Origin: Ilex aquifolium
Lineage: Eukaryota > Streptophyta > Magnoliopsida > Aquifoliales > Aquifoliaceae
DNA: 64,000 bases
Assembly: GCA_951799425.1 (NCBI GenBank)
Contig: OX637404.1
Span: 22,006,545-22,070,544 of the forward strand
Direction: 5' to 3'
The notes below the pieces were generated by a model. The model was not told the origin of the DNA. It ran no database searches and was given only the letters and a program-made list of their open reading frames with translations. The translations under genes and the position numbers were made by a program. Position 1 is the first letter of the stretch. Every line of letters starts with the position of its first letter. Shown here one piece after another: positions 44,856-59,369 of this stretch.

Positions 44856-47800
44856 TAGAACTTATCAGAGACAAAATCAGTAATGGAGTTTCACGCGGAG
44901 TCGACAGGGAAGGCAACATCAGTCAGCACAGTGAAAGAGATGGAGGGAAAGAGATGGAGGGAAGGCAAGACCAGTAACAGTCGTTTAGGCGGGAAAGTGG
45001 GTAGAGAGAGAAGATAAGGTTTTTGGGAAGAAAATATTCACAAGAAAAAAAAATATCGTAATATGTTACAGTGTTATGGGAACAAAGTAAAAATAGTGTT
45101 ATAGTTTAGGGGTGTAAGTGTAATTTAAACTACTACCGGTCCTGGGAATGTGGATCGATCGTGTGTTTAATTACACTTACTTCTCCTATTATATTACACT
45201 TTTATCCCTTTGATATTACACTTTTAACCTTTTAATATTATAATTCATCAAATTAACATCCAAAATCATCCAATAAATACTCAATTTGTTAAATGAACAA
45301 GTAACATGCAATTAATACTCAATTCATCAAATTTACACCAAATTAACATTCAATTCTTCAAATCAACATTTAATTTTACGTAATAAACATTTAATTCATC
45401 AACGTAACATTCAATTCATAAAATTACATCGAAAATCCTCGATTTAACAAATTAACACCAAAGTAACGTGCATCCAATAAACGTTTAATTTTTCAAACAA
45501 ATAACAAATTAACATTCAATTCTTCAAATCAACATTCAATTTCATGTAATAAACATTTAATTCATCAACTTAACATTCAATCACATCCAATTAATACTCA
45601 ATTCATCAAATTAACATAAAATTAACATTCAATTCATTTAATTTATATTCAAGTGCATTAAATATACACTCAATTAATCAAATTACCATCGTTTATTTAT
45701 TAATTGAATGTTTATTACATGAAATGTAATATTAATTTTGAGTTGAGTTAATGAATTAAATGTTTATTTGATTAATTTTCATATTTGGTTTTGATTTGAT
45801 AAATTAAATTTTTTTTGGATTATTTTGAATATTAATTTTGATAAATTGAGTGGTAATTGAATGAATTGAATTTCGATTTAGTATTAATTTGATGAATTGA
45901 ATATTAATTAGATGAATTAAATGTTAATTTGATGTTAATTTGACGAATTAAATATTAATTTCATGAAATTGAATGTTAATTTAATTGTGTTGGGTTAGAT
46001 TGGGAACAAAATAAAAGTAGTGTTATAGTTTAGGGGTGTAACTATAATTTAAACTTAGACCGGTCATGGGGATGTGGACCGATCGTGTGTTTAATTACAC
46101 TTACTTCTCCTATCTTATTACACTTTTATCCCTTTGATATTACACTTTTAACATTTTAATATTATAATTCATCAAATTAACATCCAAACTCATCCAATAA
46201 ATACTCAATTTGTTAAATCAACAAGTAACATGCAATTAATACTCAATTCATCAAATTTACACCAAATTAACATTCAATTCTTCAAATCAACATTTAATTT
46301 TACGTAATAAACATTTAATTCATCAACGTAACATTCAATCTCATCCAATTTATATTCAAATTCATTCAAATAACATTCAATTCATAAAATTAACATCGAA
46401 AATCCTCGATTTAATAAATTAACACCAAAATAACGTGCAATTTCATCCAATAAAAGTGTAATTTTTCAAATAAATAACAAATTAACATTCAATTCTTCAA
46501 ATTAACATTCAATTTCATATAATAAACATTTAATTCATCAACTTAACATTCAATCACATGCAATTAATATTCAATTCATCAAATTAACATAAAATTAACA
46601 TTCAATTTATTTAATTTATATTCAAATGCATTAAATTAACACTCAATTTATCAAATTACCTTCGAAAATTTTAATAATTGAATGTTTATTAGATGAAATG
46701 TAATGTTAATTTAGAGTTGAGTTAATGAATTAAATGTTTATTTGATTAATTTTCATATTACTTTAGTTTGTTGTTTATTTGATAAATTAAATTTTTTTTG
46801 GATTATTTTGGATGTTAAATTTCACAAATTGAGTGGTAATTGGATGAATTGAATGTCGATTTAGTATTAATTTGATAAATTTGTTATTAATTGGATGAAT
46901 TAAATGTTAATTTGTTGAATTTGAATATTAATTTGATGAATTAAATGTTTATTAGATGAAGTTGAATTTGATTTGAAGAGTTGAATACTAATTTAGTGTA
47001 AATTTAATGAGTTGAATATTAATTGGATTAATTTATTGGATGATTTTGCACTTCAAGAGTTTGTCTAGGACTATTTGAACACAAAATTAAATATTTTAAA
47101 GATGAAATTAAAAAATTAATATTTTTAGAATCAAATTAATAAATATGTATAATTTTAGGGGTGAAAGTGTAAGTCTTCATGTCTAAGCTACCACCGATCG
47201 TGGCCTCCAAGGACCGGTCCTAATATAAAAAAATGCTAATTACACTTTTATACTCAAAGTTATATATATTTATGGTTCCTAAAATATTAATTTATTAATT
47301 TTATCCCTAAAATATTCAATTTTTTATTTAAATAGTCCGAGACGACTTTAAGATCCAAAATCATCCAATAAATGATTGAACTTATCAAATCGAAATCAAA
47401 ATAACATGTAATTTAATCCAATTAATATTATATTCACCAAATTTACATCAAATTAACATTGAAAAAGTCAAATCAACATTCAATTTTACCTAATAGACAA
47501 TTAATCCTTCAAATTAACACTAAAATTCAACTAATAAACATTTAGTTCATCAATTTAACATTCAATTTCATCTGATTAATATTCAATTTATCAAATTAAC
47601 ATCAAATTAAGATTCAATTCATTCAATTTATATTCAACTTCATTCAATTAACACTTAATTTCTCAAATTACCATCCAAAATCATCTAATAAATATTCAAT
47701 TTATTAAATCAACATCAAAGTAACATGTAATTTCATCTAATTAATACTCAATTCATCAAATTTACACCAAATTAACATTTCATTTTACCTAATAAAAATT

Positions 47801-47988
47801 TAATTCATCAAATTAACATTAAATTCAACTAAAAGAATTGTAAATAATAAACATTCAATTCATTGAATTAACACCAAATTAACATTCAATTTATCAAATA
47901 AATACCAAATTAACATTCAATTCATCAAACTAACACCAAATTAATATAAAGAAGTATGAATTGAATATATATAAATTAATATAACACC

Positions 47989-50303
47989 ATTTTTGAGTAC
48001 GGGTTCCAACTTTTATGGGTAGGGGTTTCAACTTTTTTGGGTAGGGGTTCCAACTTTTATGTGTGAGGGTTTCAACTTTTTTGGGTAGGAGTTCCAACTC
48101 TTGGGGGCGGGGTTCCAACTTTTTTGGGTAGGGGTTTCAACATTTTTGGGTAAGGGTTCCTACTTTTATAGGTGGGGGTTTCAACTTTTTTGGGTAGGGG
48201 TTCCAACTCTTAGGGGACGGATTCCAACTTTTTTGGGCATGGGTTTCAACATTTTTGAGTAAGGGTTCCAACTTTTATGGGTTGGGGTTTCAACTTTTTT
48301 TGGTAGGGGTTCCAACTCTTGAGGGGAGGGGTTCCAACATTTTTGGGTACGGGTTCCAACTTTTATGGGTGGGGGTTTCAACTTTTTTGGATAATAGTTT
48401 CAACTTTTATGGGTAATAGTACCAACTCTTTTGGTAGGGGTTTCAACATTTTTGGGTACGGGTTCCAACTTTTATGGGTGGGGGTTTCAACTTTTTTGGG
48501 TAGGGGTTCCAACTTTTATGGGTGAGGGTTTCAACTTTTTTGGGTAAGGATTCCACTCTTGGGGGTGGGGTTCTAACTATTTTGGGTAGGAGTTTCAACA
48601 TTTTTGGGTACGGGTTCCTACTTTTATGGGTAGGGGTTTCAACTTTTTTGGGTAGGGGTTCCAAACTCTTAGGGGACGGGTTCCAACTTTTTTGGGTAGG
48701 GGTTTCAACATTTTTGGGTAAGGGTTCCAACTTTTATGGGTTGGGGTTTCAACTTTTTTGGGTAGAGGTTCCAACTCTTGAGGGGGGGTTCCAACATTTT
48801 TGGGTACGGGTTCCAACTTTTATGAGTGGGGGTTTCAACTTTTTTGGATAATGGTTTCAACTTTTATGGGTAATAGTTTCAACTCTTTTGGTAGGGGTTC
48901 CAACATTTTTGGGTACGAGTTCGAATATTTTTGGGTACGGGTTTCAACTTTTTTGGGTAGGGGTTCCAACTTTTATGGGTGGGAGTTTCAACTTTTTTGG
49001 GGAGGAGTTCCAACTCTTGGGGGTGTGGTTCCAACTTTTTTGGGTAGGGGTTTCAACATTTTTGGGTAAGGGTTCCTACTTTTATGGGTGGAGGTTTCAA
49101 CTTTTTTGGGTAGGGGTTCCAACTCTTAGGGGACGGGTTCCAACTTTTATGGGTAGGGGTTTTAACATTTTTGGGTAAGGGTTCCAACTTTTATGGGTTG
49201 GGGTTTCAACTTTTTTGGGTAGGGGTTCCAACTCTTGAGGAGAGGGGTTCCAACATTTTTGGATACGGGTTCCAACTTTTATGGGTGGGGGTTTCAACTT
49301 TTTTGGGCAAGGGTTCCAACTTTTTTGGTTAGGGGTTCCAACTTTTATGGGTGCGGGTTTCAACTTTTTTGGGTAGGGGTTCCAACTCTTGGGGGAGGGG
49401 TTCCAACTTTTTTGGGTAAGGGTTTCAACATTTTTGGGTAAGGGTTCCTATTTTTATGGGTGGGGGTTTCAACATTTTTGGGTAGGGGTTTCAACATTTT
49501 TTGGTAAGGGTTCCAACTTTGATGGGTTGGGGTTTCAACTGTTTTGGGTAGGGGTTCCAACTTTTGAGGGGATGGGTTCCAACTTTTATGAGTGGGGGTT
49601 TCAACTTTTTTTGGTATGAGTTCCAACTTTTATGGGTGAGGGTTTCAACTTTTTTGGGTATGAGTTCCAACTTTGATGGGTGGGGTTTCAACTTTTTTGG
49701 GTAGGGGTTCCAACTCTTGGGGGAGGGGTTCCAACTTTTTTGGGGAGGGGTTTCAACATTTTTGGGTAAGGCTTCCTACTATTATGGCTGGGGGTTTCAA
49801 CTTTTTTGGGTAGGTGTTCCAACTCTTAGGGAACGGGTTCCAACTCTTAGGGGACGGGTTCCAACTTTTTTGGGTAGGGTTTCAACATTTTTGGGTAAGG
49901 GTTCCAACTTTTATGGGTTGGGGTTTCAACTTTCTTGGGTTGGGGTTCCAACTTTTGAGGGGAGGGGTTCCAACATTTTTGGGTAGGGGTTCCAACTTTT
50001 ATGGGTTGGGGTTTCAACTTTTTTGGGTAGGGGTTCCAACTTTTATGGGTGGGGTTTCAACTTTTTTGGATAAGAGTTTCAACTTTTATGGGTAATAGTT
50101 CCAACTCTTTTGGTAGGGGTTCCAACTCTTGAGGGGAGGGGTTCCAACATTTTTTGGTACGGGTTCCAACTTTTATGGGTGGGGGGTTTCAACTTTTTTT
50201 TTGGGTAGGGGTTCCAACTTTTATGGGTGGGGTTTCAACTTTTATGGGTAGGGGTTCCAATTCTTGGGGGGAGGATCCATGTGAGAGGGGTTCCAACTAT
50301 TTG
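47989..50303 (+). repeat. 22-bp minisatellite, 2.3 kb (unit 2)
   Basis: Matches the array at 26251-28565 unit by unit, with one substitution noticed at 49241. Lack of unit-number change in so unstable a repeat type points to a very recent duplication or to an assembly artefact. Confidence 0.92.
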
Positions 50304-50475
50304 GGGGGGTAAGTGTTATTACCGGTTTAGCAGGTAACCGGTATCCACTTTCCAGGTAACCGGTTGTCCTTTAAAAACTGATCAATGGCTACAAAAATAA
50401 GAAAATTTCATCAAAGGTCCAAAATGAACTTCGGTATGGTACCGAAAAGGTGAATTCGGTATTGTAGCCTGACCC
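50304..50475. other. Junction spacer between segment copies 2 and 3
   Basis: Same spacer and same joint as at 28566-28737. An identical joint at both boundaries shows that both extra copies derive from one rearrangement event followed by amplification. Confidence 0.7.
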
Positions 50476-51373
50476 CTGTGTCTTCCTTCGATCTGTCTCC
50501 CTCTACCCATTTCTGTGTCTCTTGTCTCTTTCTCTCTCTCTTTATTTGGTATAGCAACTCAAAGGACACTTTAAACCCCCAACAGCTCACCAGTTGTGGC
50601 TGCATCGTCTTCTTCCAAGAATTCATTACCCAGGTATGGCGCTCTCTATATGTGTGTGTATATAGAGCCCATCTCCTCTCTCTATCGGCTCCCATTAAAC
50701 CCCATCGAAAACCCATCTCTCTCTTTCCAAAATATGTGTATTATATTTTCTGATTTTGTGGTCTCTTTGAATTTATGGTCAGTGATTAGGGTTGTTTTTC
50801 GTAACCCATTTCTCTTTTTTTTCCCGTATAAAATAAATTACACATTTGATTTTCTGAACTTCTTAAAAATTGTGATTGGTTTTGTATGGATGGATTTGGG
50901 ACATCGTCTACAACATCTACCACGAAAACTCGACTTAAGTCAGTCAACGAGCAAGTTGAAGACCCAAATTTCTTTAAATTTATATATCCCAACTTAGAAA
51001 TATAGTTCGTGGGTTACAAGTTGTCTGTGTGGTTGGTTACAAGTTTTCTGAGTGGTTGGTTATTTTCGGAGAGGTGGGTTACAACTTTTAGGAGTTGTGG
51101 GTTACAACTTTTGGTGGAGTTCGATATGGTTTAGATTGTGTTAAAAGCTTTGTGGATTAGGTTATGCCTGTTCAATAGGTTATGTTTGATTAAGAGCAGA
51201 TTTCTTATGGCTGCTTATGGTCTGATTTTATTGTTTAGGACTTCTTACTTATATAGATATATCCAAATGTTAATATGTAAATGATTTCATTATGTTTGGT
51301 TTATGTGTCTTGTTACTAACCATGACAAAGCTAAATTTGGCAGGCTTTTTCTTTGTTCAATAGAAGTACAACA

Positions 51374-54300
51374 ATGTAAGTACTTCTTGTTGAAATGTTT
51401 GGAATACTCAGATTCTTTTGTATTAGGTTAACAACATAGTGCATTGTACAGGACCAAGAAGAGGCAATTTGAAGGAGAAGAAGTGAAGCATCAATCGTCC
51501 GTTAAAAAAGTTAATATCAAACTCAAATTTTTTGTAAGCATTACATTCAACAATTTTCATGGATTCACTAATTCGCATACTGTTGCACAATTTTGCAGAA
51601 TATACTTGGAACCCGATGCTCACCCCAAAAGGTAGTACGCTTAGTTGCAACATTAACGGATGAACAGAAACATGGGGTGGAAGAAATTGGAATGGGGGGC
51701 TTGTTAAGTTTGAAAATCCACAATATTAAGAGGGGGCTTTGTGGGTGGTTACTTGAACAATTTGATCCAAATTGTTGTACCTTGAACGTATTCAACAAAT
51801 CCATCAAATTTTGTCCTGAGGATGTGGAGTACATTTTGGGGTTGCATTGTGGAGGGGATGATTTGGAAACCAACGTATCCACATCGAGAATAAGTGATGT
51901 TACAAAGGATATTTTTGAAGGAAAATTTATCTTGTCAACGATTGATATTGGGAAGAAAATAAAGAAAATGAAAAAAGATTCTCAACAATTCCGGCGATAC
52001 TTTGTGTTGTATGTTATTGGTGTTTTCCTGTGCCCATCAATGAAAATAAAAATTAGTAGGCACTTTCTTCCCATTGTTGAAGACGTGGCATCTTTGAAGT
52101 CTAAGAACTGGGCAAAGTTTGTATTTGACTACATGATTCAGGCGGTACGTGACTACAAGATGGCTCCTCGCAACAGTATCAAGGGTTGCATTATTCTCCT
52201 CATGGTGACGTATTATACCCATTGATTATTTCCTTCTAATTTTGCTTTTACTTAATAATAATTAGTTATTTGTTTTCGTCTAAGTAGATTTTCTTCTTTG
52301 AACGCGTCACACCTATGGGGGAGAATCTTGTTCCTTTGGCCTCACGACCCACCCCCCGCATTGGAGAATGGGATGACATAAAAATAGGTGCGCGCCTTGT
52401 GCAGCTAAAGAAATTAGGTGGATATAAAAATGACAAGGTAAGTCATTTGTATCATATCAGTACAACACACATCATGGTTTATTTTGTATATTAATGAGAT
52501 CTACCATTATTTGTGGATGTATATTGAATGGTTGACGTAGATTAAGGTGACGGTTAATGATGTGTGCCACCGGCCATCGACTGATGCATGCGTCAAAGTA
52601 GAAGCAAATGTATGTTTATTACTCAACACCCTATATTGCTACCATCTGTATTACGAAATACCCAATGTAAATTGTTAATTTGTTCATAACTTGTTCCTTT
52701 GTTTACATATTGTTCAATTGTTCAGGATTTTGATTCAAGATTGTCCAGATTAGAGGTGGCACAGACGAGAGTGAAATTAGATTTTCGGGATTTTTCACTC
52801 AAGGTTGACGTCGAGCTTTCTACTATGAAAGACTTATTAAAGAATTTATCTGACCGAGTCAACGCCATCGGTAACAAATCAGAAGGTGTTGAGGAATTGA
52901 ATAAGAAAGAAAGAGGTGATGAGAAATTTGATACAAAAATTATTGATGATGATGACGGTGATGACGACGGCAGCGTACGTGACTCATTTCATACTTTTGT
53001 AATTGTTTGGATATTAGAATACCAGGTAATATTGGTTATTTGTGTTCATAACATTGCAGGATGAAGATGATATTGATATGCCAGAAGGGGGGTACCCTCA
53101 CATAACAATAGTCCTGCCAAGCCACGAGGAGTCAATATGGGAGTACATACTGGATAATTCGTTAGGAAAATCGTAAGTGAATACATAATTTATCAAACCG
53201 TAATCTTTCAGAATAATTGGTACGCTGCATTGACAAATTGGTCCCATTTCAACACATGCAGAGAGGTTCTTGTTGATTTCGAAGAAACTATATTTCGGGC
53301 GACTCGGAAGTCAATGCAGTCCTTATGGGGAACAGAGTGGATAGTTGATGATGTAAGTGGATTGCTTTTGAATGGATTATTACCATCAATTATTGTGCCA
53401 AAGCAGTTTATAATACCCAATAATTTATTTTTGTCCGTATTAACAGGTGATAAATATGGTTCACTGTGTTCTGCCACCCGATACCAAGATCAACCGCATC
53501 AACCAAAATGCCAGATGGTACTTCCCAACATTGTTTTCGGTAAAGTATCCATACTCCTCATTGTTGGGTTATGTGATACTCATGATATATGTTTGTTAAT
53601 CGTTTATATTTAATGAATGTTTTTGCCAGCAAGCAGCAGTTGCAAGGAAGAATAAAGGAAAAAATGTCTTAAATTCAGTTATTAGACAAACTTTTTCTCG
53701 TTTCATTGGTGACATTAAAAATTGTGATAAGGTATGACATTCTCATTTTATACATATAGTTCCTTCTCATTAATTATGGTGAACATAATTGTATGTGTGT
53801 TTGTGTATGCTAATTTCTCATTGTATTATATTCGTGTGGTTGTAGATATATTTACCAATAAATGATGCAAATTCGCATTGGTACCTCACTATAGTAGATG
53901 TCCCAAAAAAGGAAATCATGCTTCTCGATACTTTGCCTAATGCTCAAAGGAATATGATACGCGTTCAGCAGGCAAAGAAAACGGTAACGTTTGTACAACC
54001 AAAAATTTTTAGGGCTTCTTTAATGAAGTACCTGTCATCTAACGCATTAAAATAATAGGTGATGGTGTTGTATCATCTAATACGTGAGGTGACCACCACC
54101 AATGTCGAACAAATGCATGAATGGCCGATTGTTCGGCCAAACTGGGTGCCGGTACAGAAGAATGGGTATGATTGTGGTATGTATGTCATATTCATGATCC
54201 AAGAGCCGGAGTTGGGTCCAGATTTCCCTATCCAGGTGTTAATTTTTTGCATACATGACATTACTATGTTACTGTTAACTTCAATATAGTATTGTATTTT

Positions 54301-54462
54301 GCGTGGTTGAGTTAAGTTAGTGTTGTTTTACAAATGCTCTTGTAGGAACCTACCACAGAAATGCGGAGGGAATTAGGCCTCAAATTGGTCACACACGACA
54401 ATAACATAAAGAGAGATGCCACAATATATAAGGCAGTAATGCGTTCATATATGAAGAACTAA
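51374..54462 (+). CDS. Gene A copy 3: Ulp1/SENP-type (C48) protease-like protein
   Basis: Third intact copy, offset by 43482 bp from copy 1. Coding parts run from the split ATG (51374-51375 plus 51452) to the stop at 54460-54462. The catalytic His lies in 53846-53983 and the Cys codon is at 54173-54175. Like copy 2, it has the minisatellite-derived flank instead of the original upstream region. Confidence 0.83.
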
Positions 54463-54946
54463 TTAATTCAGTGGTAAGCTATACCAATTTGTCAAAGTTG
54501 GAGGTTTTTTCAAACTTCTTTAATTTTTAAATAAATATATATTAATATTTTTTGCAATTGACTGAATTAGTGGGTTCTACCCTTTGTTGGTGGAGTTTTT
54601 ATGTTGGGTAGGGTTAGAGAGGTTTTTTGTATTTGGTTCCTACTTTTGGGTTGTGATTCCAACTTTTATGGATTATGTTCCAACTATTTGTTTGGGGTTA
54701 CAACTAGAGTGGATTACAATTTGTTGGGGTGGGTTCCAACTTGTGGTGCTTGAAATTTTCCTGCATGCAAAAGAGTTGTAACCCTTCATTAAAGTTGTAC
54801 CACATCCCAATAGAGATGTACCCAAATACAAAAAGAGTTGTATTTCTCACATATAATGTGAAGGTAATGTGTAGCTGATTTCTTGGCTTCCAGTCAAGAT
54901 AAGGAGCTTCACTGATTTGACGATGACTTGCCTGGGGAGGTTATTG

Positions 54947-56407
54947 ATGCTACATTAATATCCCAATATAGTTGTACCCACATCCAAAATAGTTGTACCC
55001 ACATTCAAAAAAATATTGTTGGATGAGTTGTATGTTTGTGTTTGCTTTGGCAGTGAAACCATCATTTCGAAAGCATTTAGTCCAACCACAGAGAGCGTGG
55101 TGCTGAGTTTGAAGGTGCTGGACGCCTAGTTATAACAGGCCTACCAGCTTGAGAATCCATGGTGTATCACATCGTTTAAAAAGGTATGTCTCACATCGTT
55201 AAGTTACCCCATGGAGAAAATATGACACTCGTCATAACTATTGTTGAAGCTTGTTCGCAATTTGGAATTCCAAATTTTATGGATTATTTTCCGACTATTT
55301 GGGCGGGGATACAACTACATTGGATTACAATTTGTTTGTGTGGGTTACAACTTGTGTATTAATGTGTTATTATTTTTTTGGTCTGTCTCTAATCTAGGGC
55401 ATTGGTAACTGAAACATGGTTTATGGGACCTGTTTGTCTGTATAATATTCTGTGGTAGAACCTTCTGGAAGTTTGAGGTTGGAGGTTATTGCTCCTACAT
55501 TAACATCCCAAGATAGTTGTACCCCCAACCCAAATAGTTGTACCACATCCTTTTCTCTCCACTTCTGGACTGTTCCTTATTCTCTACTTCTCCTGCTTCA
55601 GTAGGGTTTTTACTGCAAGATGGCATTTGAGGGAGAGAGTGTGATATCGAACTCAAGTTCAGTCACCACTTTTCGGTATGCTACTTTAATATCCCAATAT
55701 AGTTGTACCCACATCCAAAATAGTTGTACCCACATTCAAAAAAATATTGTTGGATGAGTTGTATGTTTGTGTTTGCTTTGGCAGTGAAACCATCATTTCG
55801 AAAGCATTTAGTCCAACCACATAGGGCGTGGTGCTGAGTTTGAAGGTGCTGGACGCCTAGTTATAACAGGCCTACCAGAGCAGCTTGAGAATCCATGGTG
55901 TATCACATCGTTTAAAAAGGTATGTCTCACATCGTTAAGTCACCCCATGGAGAAAATATGACACTCGTCATAACTATTGTTGAAGCTTGTTCGCAATTTG
56001 GAATTCCAAATTTTATGGATTATTTTCCGACTATTTGGGCGGGGATACAACTACATTGGATTACAATTTGTTTGTGTGGGTTACAACTTGTGTATTAATG
56101 TGTTATTATTTTTTTGGTCTGTCTCTAATCTAGGGCATTGGTAACTGAAACATGGTTTATGGGACCTGTTTGTCTGTATAATATTCTGTGGTAGAACCTT
56201 CTGGAAGTTTGAGGTTGGAGGTTATTGCTCCTACATTAACATCCCAAGATAGTTGTACCCCCAACCCAAATAGTTGTACCACATCCTTTTCTCTCCACTT
56301 CTGGACTGTTCCTTATTCTCTACTTCTCCTGCTTCAGTAGGGTTTTTACTGCAAGATGGCATTTGAGGGAGAGAGTGTGATATCGAACTCAAGTTCAGTC
56401 ACCACTT
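54947..56407. repeat. Internal ~731-bp tandem duplication (copy 3), with a conversion-like patch
   Basis: Same pair of repeats, but in the second half three neighbouring diagnostic sites (55737 C, 55746 A, 55754 A) carry the first-half state. Second-half states are kept on both sides (CTTTAAT upstream, CATAGGGCG downstream). This is the pattern expected from a short gene-conversion tract. Confidence 0.8.
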
Positions 56408-58317
56408 GTTTCCCAACCCATATTCAGACTCACACCCAGTCCCCCACCCCCAACCCCAAAGGTGGAGATTCTAATTTTAGCTCTCTGCAAAAAACATAAT
56501 CAAGTTCAAAAGAAAGGGCTTTCGGTGTCAAAAGAAAGGGCATTGGGCAAAAGACTGCCCCAGCAGAACCCCAAAGAAACCAGAGCCATCCATTCCCAAA
56601 CTGTATGTTACCGCCGCTGGTTTTCAGTATTCCCCTTGCATTTTGTGTCCTTGTGGTGCCGGGACTTGCCTCCTGCTTACCTCTAATACCGACAAGAACC
56701 CTTGTCGCAAGTTCTATAGCTCCCCCAACAAGGTGACTCACAGGGAGCATTGAGTGGTGAATGCATGTGAAGTACTTGCCTGCCACTACTTTGGAAACCA
56801 TGTCAAGTAAAAAGTGGGGACTCACAGGGAGCATTGAGTGGTGAAAGCATCTATACTGCAGGAGGCAAAGCCTGAGATTCCAAGAATTATCCAGATTACT
56901 TAAACATTATTTCAAATATTGCATGGTAACCAAAGCCTTACATTAATTTTATCCCAAGTATTAGAATTCTAAACATGTACTATTTCTTGCTTAGAAAATA
57001 TCGTTTGCTAATAATTTCGAATATATGTCCACGCATGTCCTAACTTTTTCATTCATTGACAATTATTTGCCTTGTTATTGGGTTAAATTCATAGTGGTGT
57101 AATGTATTACTTGCATATGCACATAGGGGTTCGTGTGGTGGTCTTTTAAATATTTGCTTTCATTGTTACAACCAGTAAAGGGGACATGGAGCAAGCCAGT
57201 GATAAATCCCTAAACCTAGCCCTATTCAAGTTCATGTAATTTATTTTATGTCGATTTTCTTGTTTGAATTGATGGATTCACAGATCTAACTCTTCCACGT
57301 TCAAATCTTCTTCTCTTGTAACTTAAGGTAAGATATTATTATACTTGTGTATGTGTATGCCATTTTTTTGGAAAAAGTGTTGATTTATTGTAATTGGAGA
57401 GTTATTGGGGGATAATAGGAAGTAGGGTTTTCAATTTTTTTTAATGGAAACAGATAGGTGTTTATAGAACTTTTTGACAAAACTGGGAAAGCACGAATTT
57501 TTCGTATGTTTAAGCCTTATTTTGCCTTATTTTAATTTAGTATTGGTAAATTCACAGGTACTTGTGGGCAATGGAAGGCCAGTGGACTTTCAGTGGTAAA
57601 TCCCCTTTTGGTGTTCCAACTGGCTTGGTACTGGTCCTCTGTTAAATAGGATTGGAGAGAATCCTTCATGATTTCCAAGTCTATCTGAGGGTATGGGAAA
57701 GAGGGGAGAGGCAATGCATCCTCTCAACAAGGTGAGTTCATTTATGCTCTTCCGATCTCTTGATGATGATCATGATGGTTGAGTACTTAATTTTTTTGCC
57801 CCTTTTTATTTTGCTAGTTTCAGTTAAACAATTGTTGCCTTGATTTAGGAAGGCAAATGCCAAGTTTTTAAGTGGTCTGAAATGGTGAGATCTGAAGAAA
57901 TCCTCTATGCTCCAATTTGCGTTTGTGGTGCTGCACTTTGCCGTATACATATTGAAACAAGTGGGCCAAATGCGGGTCGCAAGTTATTTGTCTGCCATAC
58001 TACTAGTTTAATTTTTTCCTCTTCAACTTACGTTGTTGGGTTGTGTCAAATGTTCATGTTTAATTGTTAATTTAATGACGTACTTTCAGGGATAGTCTCC
58101 GGCTTCTCCCGGAGAATAGCAAGGCCTCAGTAGTAGCATCAAATGCTCTTTTCTACAACGTATTCAGGATGATGATGGATGTGGCTGCTATGCAAGAACT
58201 ATGGTCAAAGGGGGATAATCACTGTGTCGTGCACCCTGGTGTGAGTGGCATATCTGGTTATGATCTTGTAATGTGGAGCTGGGGAAAACAATTTATGACA
58301 AATGTGTTTGAGAGTTA
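56322..58317 (+). pseudogene. TOP3A-like CCHC/GRF fragment (copy 3)
   Basis: Identical arrangement to copies 1 and 2. Exon-like blocks are at 56481-56732 and 57849-58005. Confidence 0.6.
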
Positions 58318-58764
58318 ATGGTGAATGTTTCATCTGTATTCACCATGCATCACAAAGCCTTGACTTTCATAATACTGCATGTTTAATGCTTGCTATGATG
58401 AATGGTTGCCTCATTTCTTTAAGTTCTTAGGTACCTGAATGGTTCACCATGCATCACAAAGCCTTGACTTTCGTTGTATTTTTTAGCTCTTTACATGTAA
58501 GTTCAATTTAATTCATAAGAAGAGAGTCCAAATCTGGAAATTCAGGTATGCAAAATCCGATTATATGTAACATGACACATAATAATATGATTTATATAAT
58601 AAGGTGTTGCCTTCAAACAAAATGAAGGCATGATAACCTGTTCGTACAAATCTAGCATTATAACTTAAAATTTTTTGTATCACCACACCCATTGACATCC
58701 AAAACCCAAAATGGCTTGTTTGAAGCATATAGACAAGACTACTAACAACGAACCACCAACCAGC

Positions 58765-59369
58765 CTAATCGTCAAGGATGATAACCTCTTTATCTGGAAT
58801 AGGACTCGAAGACGATCCCACACTTTCAACCATCTCTTCTTCCGGTTCGAAAACTTCCTTTAGTTTCTTAAACAAAGGACATGTGTTGATGCACCACTTG
58901 CTTGCAAACTTGTTTTCCTGCACATTAGTATCGCGGAACTAAAAATCCATAAAATTAGGGGAACAAAAAAAAATATCTACTCTACTTCCTTACTCATACT
59001 TTTTTTTTTTAAATCAATACTTACACGTAAATAATTAGTAGCTCCATCCATCGGACCACCGACAACACACATCATGGTTGTGCTCCAAGCAAACATCCTT
59101 GTTTTCAACATATCTTTTATAGTGAAATATAGCTTCTTCCAGAAAAATATTATCCTGACAAGCTGTATTAGGTCCAAACTAAAATCCGGCATCCTCCTTT
59201 TCAACAAAGCGAACAAATTTATGAAGTTGTCAGCCGTGAACTTCCCTCGTTCAAGTACTATACCCCTTTGTTTATATTCCAGAAGCGCAGAAATCAACAG
59301 TTGACTTTCATCATCAGCAATTCTTGGAACTGCCATTTTTTCTAAGCAATATTGTACAATAGGTGACAT
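58765..59369 (-). CDS. Gene C copy 3: MYB/SANT-like protein
   Basis: Third copy of the two-exon gene, with exons at 59369-59025 and 58917-58765. The reading frame is intact. Confidence 0.72.

Larger units (their letters stand above)
28738..50475 (+). repeat. 21.74-kb tandem segment, copy 2
   Basis: Head-to-tail second copy of 21738 bp. The 6-bp length difference from copy 1 is wholly explained by three fewer CT units at 39269-39299. It shares G at 38466 and T at 38578 with copy 3 against copy 1, so copies 2 and 3 look closest. Confidence 0.97.

Noticed and set aside
6994-50475. The 21.7-kb repeats as LTRs of a giant element
   Set aside because: They are directly adjacent with no internal region, and I see no primer-binding site, polypurine tract, gag or polymerase.
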